Below, one piece after another: positions 8,058-15,447 of a stretch of 24,464 nucleotides of DNA; the stretch's first letter is position 1, and each line of letters opens with the position of its first letter. The notes under the pieces were generated by a model. The model searched no databases. It was not told the DNA's origin and saw nothing but the letters and a program-made list of their open reading frames with translations. The stretch comes from Halovenus sp. (lineage in GTDB: Archaea > Halobacteriota > Halobacteria > Halobacteriales > Haloarculaceae), in assembly GCA_003551945.1 (NCBI GenBank), contig PUNZ01000102.1, forward strand, positions 1-24,464, in the 5' to 3' direction. A program made the position numbers and the translations under genes.

Positions 8058-8102
8058 CTACTTATACTTTTCTGGCTATCTACATAGTCCCACTGTGTCT
8101 TT

Positions 8103-8903
8103 CTACGAACTGACAATCTTTTCCAGCTCGCCTTTGACAGTCATTACCTCGAAGTCGTGGTCCGGACGGAGATTAACAAAATCGAGAAAGTTGAGCGAAT
8201 CCAACAAGACGTCATCCTCGTAGTACTCTGCGGCCACTGTAACGGCTTCTCGTGCGCCAATCAATGGGGCAAGCGCAGCAAGTGCACACGCCAGGTCGTA
8301 GGCACGCGCGTCATCAAGCCCTTCACTGTTGACGTTCGTTGCGTCAATAAAGTAGAGGTCGCCGTCGGCGATGAGGACGTTCTCTCCCCGAAGGTCGCCG
8401 TGGACGAAGCCAGCCTCGTGCATCCGGGACAGAAACTCAAACAGCATCGGAACGACAGCATTGACTTCTTCGCTGCTGAGTTCATCAAGCGTCTGAAAGT
8501 CAGGCAAATACTCGAGGACAACGACGCCATATCCGTCGTGTTCGAAGACCTCCAGCGGTTCAGGGACGTTAACACCCAACTCTCTCATGCTACGGGTCGC
8601 ATCGAGTTCGTGTTCAGCCATCGCAAGCGGGGTTCCGAACCGTTCGAAAAACCCTTCGCGACCGCTGGTGAACGCGCCGAGGTTTCGGCCAGTCGTCAAC
8701 ACGCCGTGAACGATTGTGTTTTGAACCGAGATGAGCTTGAGAAATAACTCTTCGTTGACGACTGCAGGCGTTGAGAGCCAGTTATCTGCGTCGAGCGTCC
8801 TGACAGATTCAAGGCTCCCACCGTGGCGACGTATTGCCTCCTCAGCGACTGATTCGAGGTCTTCCGCGGGGACGTTTCCGCGGAGAAACCGACGGACGGA
8901 CAT
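8103..8903 (-). CDS. RIO/ABC1-like small protein kinase
   Basis: A 266-residue protein with a kinase-like fold. The catalytic loop is VHGDLRGENVLI (H168, D170, N175) and the metal-binding position is FIDATN (D187). A candidate ATP-binding lysine is in ELFLKLIS (K56), and EYLP near 131-134 resembles a hinge. These match the RIO1/lipopolysaccharide-kinase/ABC1-like group of atypical kinases common in haloarchaea. An N-terminal ~45 residues precede the kinase core. The start is the ATG at 8903: a TATA-like ATTTATTTA lies 26 nt upstream, whereas the longer frame to 8981 would run through that promoter. It is divergent from the ADP-forming acyl-CoA synthetase and upstream of the CoA-transferase. 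The substrate is unknown; it could phosphorylate a protein or a small molecule. Confidence 0.8.
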   Translation of the reverse strand: MSVRRFLRGNVPAEDLESVAEEAIRRHGGSLESVRTLDADNWLSTPAVVNEELFLKLISVQNTIVHGVLTTGRNLGAFTSGREGFFERFGTPLAMAEHELDATRSMRELGVNVPEPLEVFEHDGYGVVVLEYLPDFQTLDELSSEEVNAVVPMLFEFLSRMHEAGFVHGDLRGENVLIADGDLYFIDATNVNSEGLDDARAYDLACALAALAPLIGAREAVTVAAEYYEDDVLLDSLNFLDFVNLRPDHDFEVMTVKGELEKIVSS

Positions 8904-8924
8904 ACCGTAACGTAGTGAGCCGGC

Positions 8925-8933
8925 TAAATAAAT
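8925..8933 (-). promoter_or_regulatory. TATA box of the RIO-like kinase
   Basis: On the minus strand ATTTATTTA is centred 26 nt before the ATG at 8903. This fixes the start at 8903 instead of the upstream Met at 8981, giving a leaderless mRNA. Confidence 0.6.
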
Positions 8934-9049
8934 GATTTTGTCCCCGTTTCGGCGTGAGAACAAACCGGCCTGCCTAAACACTGTTCGGTGATTCGCAATT
9001 TCTGCAACATGGCCAAACAGCTATCCCTGAAGGAATCAAATCACCAGTA

Positions 9050-11146
9050 ATGGGTGAACTATCGACGTTGTTTGCACCCGAGCGCGTCGCGGTGGTCGGC
9101 GCTTCCGATGAACCTGGAAGTGTCGGCTATGCGGTCACCAACAACTTGCTCGAGACGTTCGAGGGAGCGGTGCTCGCAGTCAATCCGAACCGTGATAACG
9201 TGCTCGGCCTGTCGTGTTACGACGAGCTTGGTGCAGTCGACGATGTAGATGTCGCAGTTGTAGCCGTTCCCGCACCGGTGGCTGTCGAGGTCGTCCGTGA
9301 TGCCGGTGAACTCGGCATTAGAAATATTGTGGTTATCACTGCTGGCTTCAGCGAAGCCGGCAGCGATGGCTCGCGCCGCGAACGGGAACTGAAAGAGCTT
9401 GCTGAGGAGTATGAGTTGAACCTTGTGGGACCGAACTCGCTCGGTATTTTCAGCACGGGTGTCGGCCTGAACGCATCATTCGGGCCGAAACATCCAGTCT
9501 CCGGCGATGTCTCGTTTATGAGCCAGTCCGGGGCGTTCATTACGGCCGTGCTCGACTGGGCGGAACAGGCAGACCTCGGCTTTCAACACGTGGTCTCGCT
9601 CGGAAACAAGGCCGTCTTAGACGAGGGCGATTTCGTCCGTGAATGGGGCGAGGATGCTGAGACGGAGGTCATCCTCGGCTATCTCGAGGACGTGAGCGAC
9701 GGTCAGGAATTCATCCGGGCCGCACGTGAAGTCACCGCTGAGACTCCTGTTGTCGTCGTCAAATCAGGGCGAACTGCTGAGGGTGCCTCGGCAGCCGCGT
9801 CACACACCGGGGCAATCGCCGGTACCGACGAAGCCTATGAGGCAGGACTCGCTCAAGCCGGGGTCATCCGCGTTGATTCCGTACAGGAACTGTTTGACTT
9901 TGCTGCCATTCTCAGCGGGCAACCACTACCAGAAGACAATGACGTGGCGCTCGTTACAAACGCTGGCGGCCCTGGCGTGATGATGACCGACGCTGTCGGT
10001 GATTCGACGCTTTCGCTCGCAGATTTCGCCGATGAGACGCTTGATGCGCTTTCCGAAGGCTTGCCTGATGGCGCAAATATCTACAACCCTGTGGATATTA
10101 TCGGTGATGCGTCCGCAGAGCGATTTGCCCGCACGCTCGATATCGTCCTTGCTGATGAGTCGGTCGGCATGGCAGTCGTCCTCGCGTGTCCAACGGCAAC
10201 GCTTTCGTTCGACGAACTTGCCGAGGAAACCGTTCGACTGCAGGAAAAACACGGTGTGCCGATTGCCGCCTCGTTGATGGGCGGGGCCTCCGCTGAGTCC
10301 GCAAACGACACCTTGGCGGCAGCAGGCATTCCAACGTATTTCGACCCCGACCGCGCCGTCAGAAGCCTCGATGCGCTTTCCCGATACAAGGCAATTAGCG
10401 AGCGTGAGTACGTCGAACCGACCGAATTCGACGTTGACCGCGACCGTGCACGCGAGATTATCGAGTCTGCTGTTGCGGACGGCAGACAGGCACTCGGCGT
10501 TGAGTCGATGGAACTGCTTTCGGCGTACGGCATTTCGGTTCCCGAAAACGAGGTCGTAACTGATGCCGAAGCAGCCGTCGAAGTGGCCGAACGCATCGAC
10601 GGTGACGTGGCCATGAAGATTGTCAGCCCGGATATCAGCCACAAATCCGATATCGGTGGCGTCGAAATTGGCGTGCCAACCGAGGAGGTCTGGGACACCT
10701 ACGAGGATATCATCGTCCGCGCTCGGAACTACCAGCCGGATGCTGCCATTCTGGGCGTCCAAGTACAGGAACTGGTTGATGTCGATACCGGGACGGAGAC
10801 CATCGTCGGCGTCAATCGCGACCCACAGTTCGGTCCGTTGGTGATGTTCGGCCTCGGTGGCATTTTCGTCGAGATTATGGAGGATACGGCGTTTCGCGTT
10901 GCACCGGTCACTGAACCGGAGGCCCGCGAGATGTTTACCGAGATAGATTCCTCGCCGTTGCTCTACGGGGCGCGGGGCCGTGAACCGGCAGATGTTGATG
11001 CGCTGGTCGATACGATTCAGCGTATCTCACAGCTGGTCACCGATTTCCCGGCCATCACCGAATTGGACCTTAACCCGGTCGTTGCATTGCCCGATGGTGC
11101 CGCTGCCATCGACCTACACCTCACACTTGATACGGAGAAACTATGA
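9050..11146 (+). CDS. acetate/acyl-CoA ligase (ADP-forming), fused alpha and beta subunits
   Basis: Converts acyl-CoA, ADP and phosphate into the free acid, CoA and ATP (reversible). Haloarchaea use this class of enzyme to make acetate. The 698 residues carry an N-terminal CoA-binding Rossmann domain (AVVGASD, 14-20), GPNSLG (127-132), SQSGAF (158-163), the phospho-histidine region SHTGAIAGTDEAYEAG (H252), the second succinyl-CoA ligase-like domain (about 300-450), and a C-terminal ATP-grasp domain (about 470-698) with MKIVSPDISHKSDIGGV and LDLNPVVAL. The alpha-then-beta fusion is the haloarchaeal form. The position usually occupied by Cys in GPNCxG is Ser here. ATG at 9050 follows a weak purine-rich AAGGAA. 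The stop overlaps the next start (ATGA), so the two genes are translationally coupled. Whether acetate is the main substrate is not shown by sequence. Confidence 0.93.
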   Translation: MGELSTLFAPERVAVVGASDEPGSVGYAVTNNLLETFEGAVLAVNPNRDNVLGLSCYDELGAVDDVDVAVVAVPAPVAVEVVRDAGELGIRNIVVITAGFSEAGSDGSRRERELKELAEEYELNLVGPNSLGIFSTGVGLNASFGPKHPVSGDVSFMSQSGAFITAVLDWAEQADLGFQHVVSLGNKAVLDEGDFVREWGEDAETEVILGYLEDVSDGQEFIRAAREVTAETPVVVVKSGRTAEGASAAASHTGAIAGTDEAYEAGLAQAGVIRVDSVQELFDFAAILSGQPLPEDNDVALVTNAGGPGVMMTDAVGDSTLSLADFADETLDALSEGLPDGANIYNPVDIIGDASAERFARTLDIVLADESVGMAVVLACPTATLSFDELAEETVRLQEKHGVPIAASLMGGASAESANDTLAAAGIPTYFDPDRAVRSLDALSRYKAISEREYVEPTEFDVDRDRAREIIESAVADGRQALGVESMELLSAYGISVPENEVVTDAEAAVEVAERIDGDVAMKIVSPDISHKSDIGGVEIGVPTEEVWDTYEDIIVRARNYQPDAAILGVQVQELVDVDTGTETIVGVNRDPQFGPLVMFGLGGIFVEIMEDTAFRVAPVTEPEAREMFTEIDSSPLLYGARGREPADVDALVDTIQRISQLVTDFPAITELDLNPVVALPDGAAAIDLHLTLDTEKL

Positions 11147-12228
11147 CAGCCGAAGAGACAACCACCATACTGGTCAGTTCGACGGAAGACGGGACAGGCA
11201 AGACAGCAATCGCGATTGCGCTGGCGAAACTCGCTAGCGAACACGGTGCGTCGGTCGGGTATATGAAACCCAAAGGCACACGCCTTGAGAGTGCGGTCGG
11301 GAAGACGCTCGACCAGGACCCCATGCTTGCGCGTGAGATACTCGACCTCGATGCGGAAATGCACCAACTTGAACCGATCGTTTACTCGCCAACATTCGTG
11401 ACCGAGGTACTACGTGGGCGCGAAGACCCGGACTCATTGCGCGAGAGCGTCCAGACGAATTTTGAGGAGCTTGCGGCCGATGTCGACGTGATGGTTCTCG
11501 AAGGCGGGGGGCGACTGTCGACCGGCGCGATTGTGGAGCTAACTGACCAAGATATCGTCGAACTGCTGGATGCTCAACTTCTGTTGGTAAGCCATTTCAC
11601 TGAGGCTCGTGATGTCGATGACGTGTATGCGGCTGCCAATACCGTCGGTGACCGCTTTGCGGGCGTTATCTACAATGACATTTCTCGCTCCGAATTCGAC
11701 TTGCTGACCGAAGAGGTGATGCCGTTTCTTGACTCTCGGGGTATCGCCAGCCTTGGCCACATCCCCTCGGATGAACTGCTCTCAGGCGTGACCGTCGGTG
11801 AGCTGAGCGACGAACTCGGTGCAACGCTGTTGACGCCGGATGTCGACACTGACAGTCGTGTTGAACGGTTTTCAGTTGGGGCGATGGGTGGCGACTCTGC
11901 GCTCAAACAGCTTCGTCGGACGCGAAAGGCTGCGGTCATTACTGGTGGCGACCGGTCAGATATTCAGACCGCTGCGCTCCAGGCGTCTGGCGTCGAGTGT
12001 CTGGTGCTTACTGGTGGATACCGACCGTCGAACGCGATTATCGGCCGTGCAACTGAGGAAGACCTTCCAATCTTGCTCGTCCAATCGGAGACCAGAGTGG
12101 CTATTGACCGCGTTGAGGCAGTGCTTCGCTCCGGACGAACCCAGCGACCTGAGACCGTCGAGCGGATGGCAGAACACCTTGATTCGACCGTTGATATTGC
12201 TTCGCTCTTCGGTCTGGACAGTTCCTAA
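11143..12228 (+). CDS. Pta N-terminal-like protein (BioD-like P-loop plus DRTGG domain), no catalytic Pta domain
   Basis: The 361 residues resemble the N-terminal regulatory half of long bacterial phosphotransacetylases. There is a BioD-like P-loop domain (about 8-215, with SSTEDGTGKT at 12-21 and MVLEGGG) followed by a DRTGG domain (about 225-355, with ITGGDRSDIQTAAL and LVLTGGYRPS). The C-terminal PTA_PTB catalytic domain is absent, so it should not have acetyltransferase activity itself. The ATG overlaps the synthetase stop by 4 nt (ATGA), implying matched production and probably a functional or physical link with it. In bacteria this region binds effectors such as NADH or pyruvate in some Pta enzymes, so a sensor or regulatory role is the best inference. 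I do not know an experimentally assigned function for the archaeal stand-alone form. Confidence 0.85.
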   Translation: MTAEETTTILVSSTEDGTGKTAIAIALAKLASEHGASVGYMKPKGTRLESAVGKTLDQDPMLAREILDLDAEMHQLEPIVYSPTFVTEVLRGREDPDSLRESVQTNFEELAADVDVMVLEGGGRLSTGAIVELTDQDIVELLDAQLLLVSHFTEARDVDDVYAAANTVGDRFAGVIYNDISRSEFDLLTEEVMPFLDSRGIASLGHIPSDELLSGVTVGELSDELGATLLTPDVDTDSRVERFSVGAMGGDSALKQLRRTRKAAVITGGDRSDIQTAALQASGVECLVLTGGYRPSNAIIGRATEEDLPILLVQSETRVAIDRVEAVLRSGRTQRPETVERMAEHLDSTVDIASLFGLDSS

Positions 12229-12253
12229 CTCTCCGCTCTACTTCGTCAAACAC

Positions 12254-12261
12254 ACTTATAG
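12254..12261 (+). promoter_or_regulatory. TATA-like box in the intergenic region
   Basis: ACTTATAG lies 26 bp after the Pta-N stop. An archaeal transcript from it would start near 12283-12285, exactly where the first GC-rich hairpin begins. There is no ORF of note downstream on this strand, which points to a non-coding RNA if the box is used. Confidence 0.35.
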
Positions 12262-12278
12262 GGCCGTATCTCGTAGTC

Positions 12279-12284
12279 TTTTTT
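12279..12284 (+). terminator. T-run after the acyl-CoA synthetase operon
   Basis: Six consecutive T residues about 50 bp past the stop of the Pta-N gene. Archaeal terminators are often simple T-tracts, so this could end the operon, but one short run is weak evidence. Confidence 0.3.
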
Positions 12285-12345
12285 GGAGCCTTCGGGCTCC
12301 GTAGTGTCACAAACGGGGGTTTCCCCCGTTCCCCTTGTGAATCAC
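12284..12345 (+). ncRNA. candidate small RNA with two strong hairpins
   Basis: GGAGCC-TTCG-GGCTCC (12285-12300) is a perfect 6 bp stem closed by a stable tetraloop. It is followed by AACGGGGG-TTT-CCCCCGTT (12312-12330), a perfect 8 bp stem, with possible outer pairing of CACAA (12308-12312) and TTGTG (12335-12339). A TATA-like box at 12254-12261 has the right distance to start transcription at the first hairpin. No coding frame fits. The 3' end is undefined; the boundary given covers only the structured part. The alternative is a bidirectional terminator between the convergent synthetase operon and uvrB. Confidence 0.35.
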
Positions 12346-12483
12346 AGCCTAAGTAACAACGCGGTCTGCGTATCGTTCGTTTGTCTGTTCTATATTCTGT
12401 GCCTCCCAAAAAATGCCTTTGTGGGTATTATAACACTCCCGAATTTTGCTTATTTCCTATGAGCGAAATTATGTTTATTCTCA

Positions 12484-12513
12484 CGAAGGCAGTAAATAGT
12501 CCCGCTGCCTTCG
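12484..12513 (-). terminator. hairpin just after the uvrB stop
   Basis: CGAAGGCAG and CTGCCTTCG form a perfect 9 bp inverted repeat with a 12 nt loop, beginning 4 nt after the uvrB TAA. It could be a 3' end stabiliser or part of termination. No long T-tract follows on the minus strand, so it is not a classical intrinsic terminator. Confidence 0.4.
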
Positions 12514-12517
12514 CTCG

Positions 12518-14578
12518 TTATGACAACTCCTCGGGCGGGAGGCCTTCTTCCGGTGGAACACCACCCTCATCATCAACGGTGAATTCGCGTCGAAGGGCGC
12601 GAATACGGTCGCGGATATCGGCAGCCAGTTCGAACTCCAGATTGTCGGCAGCCTCCTGCATTCGGGCTTCAAGTTCTTCGATAGCGCGAGCGGCTTCATC
12701 GTCATCCTCTGGTGAGAGCGTAGAGACCCCGCCGGTCTCGGTTTTGCTTCCCGGTAAATTTGATTCGCCAATCGCCTTCTCAATTGTCCGGGGCTCATGA
12801 CCATGTTTCTCGTTGAACTCACGCTGAATACGTCGGCGGCGGTTGGTCTCTTCAATAGCTGATTCCATCGCATTGCTTGGCTCGTCGGCATATAGCACAA
12901 CGATGCCGTTAACGTTTCTCGCTGCCCGACCCATCGTCTGGATAAGTGTCGTCTCCGACCGAAGGAACCCTTCTTGGTCGGCATCCAATATCGCAACGAG
13001 TGAGACTTCGGGGATATCCAGCCCCTCACGGAGCAGGTTGATACCGACGAGCACCTGTATCTCACCAAGGCGGAGGCTCCTGACGAGTTCGTGGCGTTCG
13101 AGGGTATCCGTCTCGTCGTGCATATACGCCACAGCCAGCCCTGCCTCTTCGAGATACTCGGTCAGGTCCTCAGCCATCCGCTTGGTGAGGGTGGTTACGA
13201 GTGCGCGTTCGTCTTCCGGCAATTCCTCCAACCGATTGATGAGGTCGTTCACCTGCCCGTTAACGTCGGCGATTTCGACCTGCGGGTCAACGAGGTAGGT
13301 CGGCCGAACAATCTGTTCGACAATCTGTGCTGAATTCTCACGTTCATATTCGGCGGGTGTAGCCGAGACGTACAGCGTTTGTCCGGTTTTTTCCTCGAAC
13401 TCATCGAACGTCAGCGGCCGGTTATCGAACGCTGTTGGCAGGCGAAAACCGTTCTCAACGAGCGATTGCTTTCGCGAGCGGTCACCTTCGAACTGCCCAC
13501 GAATCTGTGGCAGTGTCTGGTGTGATTCATCTACGACGGTGAGGAAGTCATCGGGGAAATAATCGAGCAGCGTGTAGGGTGCATCACCCGACGCTCGTTC
13601 CGACAGGTGAACGGAGTAATTTTCGATTCCCGAACAGTAGCCCGTCTCACGCATCATCTCGATATCGAAGGTTGTTCGTTCCTCGATACGTTGGGCGGCG
13701 ACAAGGTCGCCGTTGCGCTCAAAGTGCCGAACCCGGTCTTCCAACAGGTCTTCAATTTCGTCGATTGCACGTTCGAGCCGTTCCTTTGGAATGGAGTAGT
13801 GCTCTGCTGGGTGAATCAACGTTGCCGGCTCCTCGCTGACGACCTTCCCTTCAAGTGTGTCGACTTTCCGCAGTCTATCGATTTCGTCACCCCACAGCTC
13901 GACACGGACGGCATAGCGGCCGTACATCGGGAAAATCTCGACCGTATCGCCCCGCACCCGAAACGTTCCCTGTGTAAAATCGACATCGTTGCGCTCGTAA
14001 TTCAAATCAACCAGCCGCGAGAGCAAGTCATCGCGGCCAATCCGCTGCCCAACTTCCAGTTCGAGCGCCATCGAGACATAATTCTGTGGGTCACCCAGGC
14101 CGTAGATTGCTGAGACGGAGGCGATGACGATGACATCATCTCGCGTCAATAACGACCGGGTAGCGGAGTGTCTCAGTCGGTCGATTTCGTCGTTAATCGA
14201 GGCATCCTTATCGATGTAGGTATCGGTCTGTTCGACGTAGGCTTCGGGCTGATAGTAGTCGTAGTAAGAGACAAAATACTCGACGGCGTTATCCGGAAAC
14301 AGCTCGCGAAACTCCTCATACAGTTGGGCAGCGAGCGTCTTGTTGTGGGCAATGATGAGGGTTGGCTTTTGAATCTCTTCGATGACCCACGAGACGGTGT
14401 TGGTCTTTCCTGACCCAGTCACACCGAGTAGTGTCTGCTCATCCATGCCGTTCAGAAAGCCGGTCGAGAGTTGCTCGATTGCTGTCGGTTGGTCACCGGC
14501 CGGGTCGAATGGGGCGTCGACGCGGAATCTCGTTTCGGCGTCCGGACGGTCAGGGGAGAGCGGCCCAGATGAACTCAT
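12518..14578 (-). CDS. uvrB: UvrB, excinuclease ABC subunit B
   Basis: Damage-verification helicase of nucleotide excision repair: UvrA loads it on DNA and UvrC then cuts on both sides of the lesion. The 686 residues match the usual length. Visible features are PFDPAGDQPTAI (23-34), Walker A GVTGSGKT (52-59), the beta-hairpin region SYYDYYQPEAY (104-114) that clamps the damaged strand, Walker B VVDESH, the helicase C-terminal motifs INLLREGLDIPEVSLVAILDAD and QTMGRAARN, and a C-terminal UVR motif (about 632-664) for UvrC contact. Haloarchaea have bacterial-type UvrABC, generally held to be acquired by transfer. The ATG at 14578 gives a normal N-terminus; a weak TATA-like CGTAAAG sits about 28 nt upstream. 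uvrA and uvrC are not in the window. It is divergent from the toxin-antitoxin pair. Confidence 0.97.
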   Translation of the reverse strand: MSSSGPLSPDRPDAETRFRVDAPFDPAGDQPTAIEQLSTGFLNGMDEQTLLGVTGSGKTNTVSWVIEEIQKPTLIIAHNKTLAAQLYEEFRELFPDNAVEYFVSYYDYYQPEAYVEQTDTYIDKDASINDEIDRLRHSATRSLLTRDDVIVIASVSAIYGLGDPQNYVSMALELEVGQRIGRDDLLSRLVDLNYERNDVDFTQGTFRVRGDTVEIFPMYGRYAVRVELWGDEIDRLRKVDTLEGKVVSEEPATLIHPAEHYSIPKERLERAIDEIEDLLEDRVRHFERNGDLVAAQRIEERTTFDIEMMRETGYCSGIENYSVHLSERASGDAPYTLLDYFPDDFLTVVDESHQTLPQIRGQFEGDRSRKQSLVENGFRLPTAFDNRPLTFDEFEEKTGQTLYVSATPAEYERENSAQIVEQIVRPTYLVDPQVEIADVNGQVNDLINRLEELPEDERALVTTLTKRMAEDLTEYLEEAGLAVAYMHDETDTLERHELVRSLRLGEIQVLVGINLLREGLDIPEVSLVAILDADQEGFLRSETTLIQTMGRAARNVNGIVVLYADEPSNAMESAIEETNRRRRIQREFNEKHGHEPRTIEKAIGESNLPGSKTETGGVSTLSPEDDDEAARAIEELEARMQEAADNLEFELAADIRDRIRALRREFTVDDEGGVPPEEGLPPEELS

Positions 14579-14642
14579 TGTCCGACTGTAGGGCCCGATG
14601 CACTTTACGGGTGCGTTCGAAGAGGGGCGAGCCCTTCTTTGC

Positions 14643-14660
14643 TAATTTGGAAGCAAATTA
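14643..14660. promoter_or_regulatory. palindromic operator overlapping the toxin-antitoxin promoter
   Basis: TAATTTG-GAAG-CAAATTA is a perfect 7 bp dyad with a 4 nt spacer. Its right arm runs into the TATA-like stretch CAAATTATTTTT (14654-14665), centred about 28 nt before the antitoxin ATG at 14689. This is the expected place for autorepression by an AbrB-type antitoxin or its complex with the toxin. Confidence 0.55.
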
Positions 14661-14688
14661 TTTTTGTACGCGTCGTCTACCGCTGAGT

Positions 14689-14937
14689 ATGTCTCAGGAA
14701 GCCGAAGATGAAACAATGGTGAACGAGAGTTACTCGGTCACGGTTCCCGCAGCGGTCCGACGCGAGGCTGGCGTGGAAGCAGGTGACAAGTTGCGGTGGC
14801 GAGTTGATGAGTGTGGAGAACTTTCGGTCAAACTCGTCAAACAACGGCATGGTGCATTTGCAGCGCTTGAGCCGGTTGATATTGACGAAACGACCAATGC
14901 AGCTGAAGATCACGACTTGGTTGCTGGGGAGTACTAA
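14689..14937 (+). CDS. AbrB/MazE-like antitoxin (VapB-type)
   Basis: An 82-residue protein whose first half is a SpoVT/AbrB swapped-hairpin DNA-binding domain: YSVTVPAAVRREAGVEAGDKLRW (residues 15-37) has the typical beta strand, VPAAVR and the AGDKL turn. The acidic C-terminal tail (about 60-82) is the expected toxin-neutralising segment. The ATG at 14689 is chosen because the family begins here and a TATA-like stretch lies about 28 nt upstream; longer frames run into uvrB. Its TAA stop shares one base with the ATG of the PIN gene, so they are translationally coupled. It probably represses its own promoter through the palindrome at 14643-14660. Confidence 0.82.
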   Translation: MSQEAEDETMVNESYSVTVPAAVRREAGVEAGDKLRWRVDECGELSVKLVKQRHGAFAALEPVDIDETTNAAEDHDLVAGEY

Positions 14938-15362
14938 TGGCACGCGTTGCTGTCGACGCAAACATTATCATCGCCGCTCGTCTTTCTCGTGACCAGAATC
15001 ATCAGCGTGGGAAAGCAATAGCCGATGCCATTGACCAGGGGGCACTCCCAACCGCGTATGTACTGAGCGACGTTGTTGAAGAGATTCTTAATTATCTTCT
15101 GGCGAGGGCTGGCCACGACACTGCACTCAAAACACTGGATGCTCTTATTGAGAGCAGTGGGTTTTCGCTCGTTCACTCAACGAAATCCGATTTCAACGCG
15201 GGTCGTTCCTTATTCCGTCGGTATCCATCGCTTTCGTTAACCGATGCTGTTCTCGTTGCAGCGATGCAACGCGAGGACCTTACGTATCTTTATAGCTTTG
15301 ATGACGGATTCGATGGTGTTTCCGGCCTCACTCGGTTGACAGTACCTGAAAATCCGTTTTGA
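14937..15362 (+). CDS. PIN-domain ribonuclease toxin (VapC-type)
   Basis: A 141-residue PIN domain with the acidic metal-binding set in place: D7 in VAVDAN, E48/E49 in SDVVEEILN, D103 in LSLTDAVLVA, and D122/D123 in YSFDDGFD. VapC toxins are Mg-dependent RNases that cut tRNA or rRNA and are held inactive by their cognate antitoxin. The length is normal and all catalytic positions are present, so the toxin looks intact. It begins on the last base of the antitoxin stop (TAATG). The RNA target cannot be predicted. It could also belong to the wider PIN-domain group rather than strictly VapC, but the AbrB partner makes a toxin-antitoxin role likely. Confidence 0.82.
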   Translation: MARVAVDANIIIAARLSRDQNHQRGKAIADAIDQGALPTAYVLSDVVEEILNYLLARAGHDTALKTLDALIESSGFSLVHSTKSDFNAGRSLFRRYPSLSLTDAVLVAAMQREDLTYLYSFDDGFDGVSGLTRLTVPENPF

Positions 15363-15447
15363 TACGCTGAGCTCGGAAGAACGATGGCGAAATGTGCCAT
15401 TGCTCGCATGCCCGTGTGCTTTTGACCGCCGGGACAAAACAGAGTGT

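Noticed and set aside
8061..8071. TATA-like sequence just before the CoA-transferase start
   Set aside because: It is only about 9 nt from the ATG, so a transcript from it would begin inside the gene. No alternative downstream start codon fits.
8904..8981. Longer N-terminus of the RIO-like kinase
   Set aside because: The extra codons contain the TATA box that sits 26 nt before the ATG at 8903.
9926..10762. A 278-codon open frame on the minus strand
   Set aside because: It lies wholly antisense to the ADP-forming acyl-CoA synthetase, whose motifs are continuous across it. Cys- and His-rich translation with no family match is typical of a shadow frame.
12381..12800. A plus-strand open frame beginning at the end of the intergenic region
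   Set aside because: Most of it is antisense to the uvrB 3' end and translates to low-complexity Ser/Arg sequence; no promoter at leaderless spacing was seen.
15384..15400. Short inverted repeat ATGGC/GCCAT after the PIN toxin gene
   Set aside because: A 5 bp stem with a 7 nt loop is expected by chance and has no T-tract or promoter beside it.
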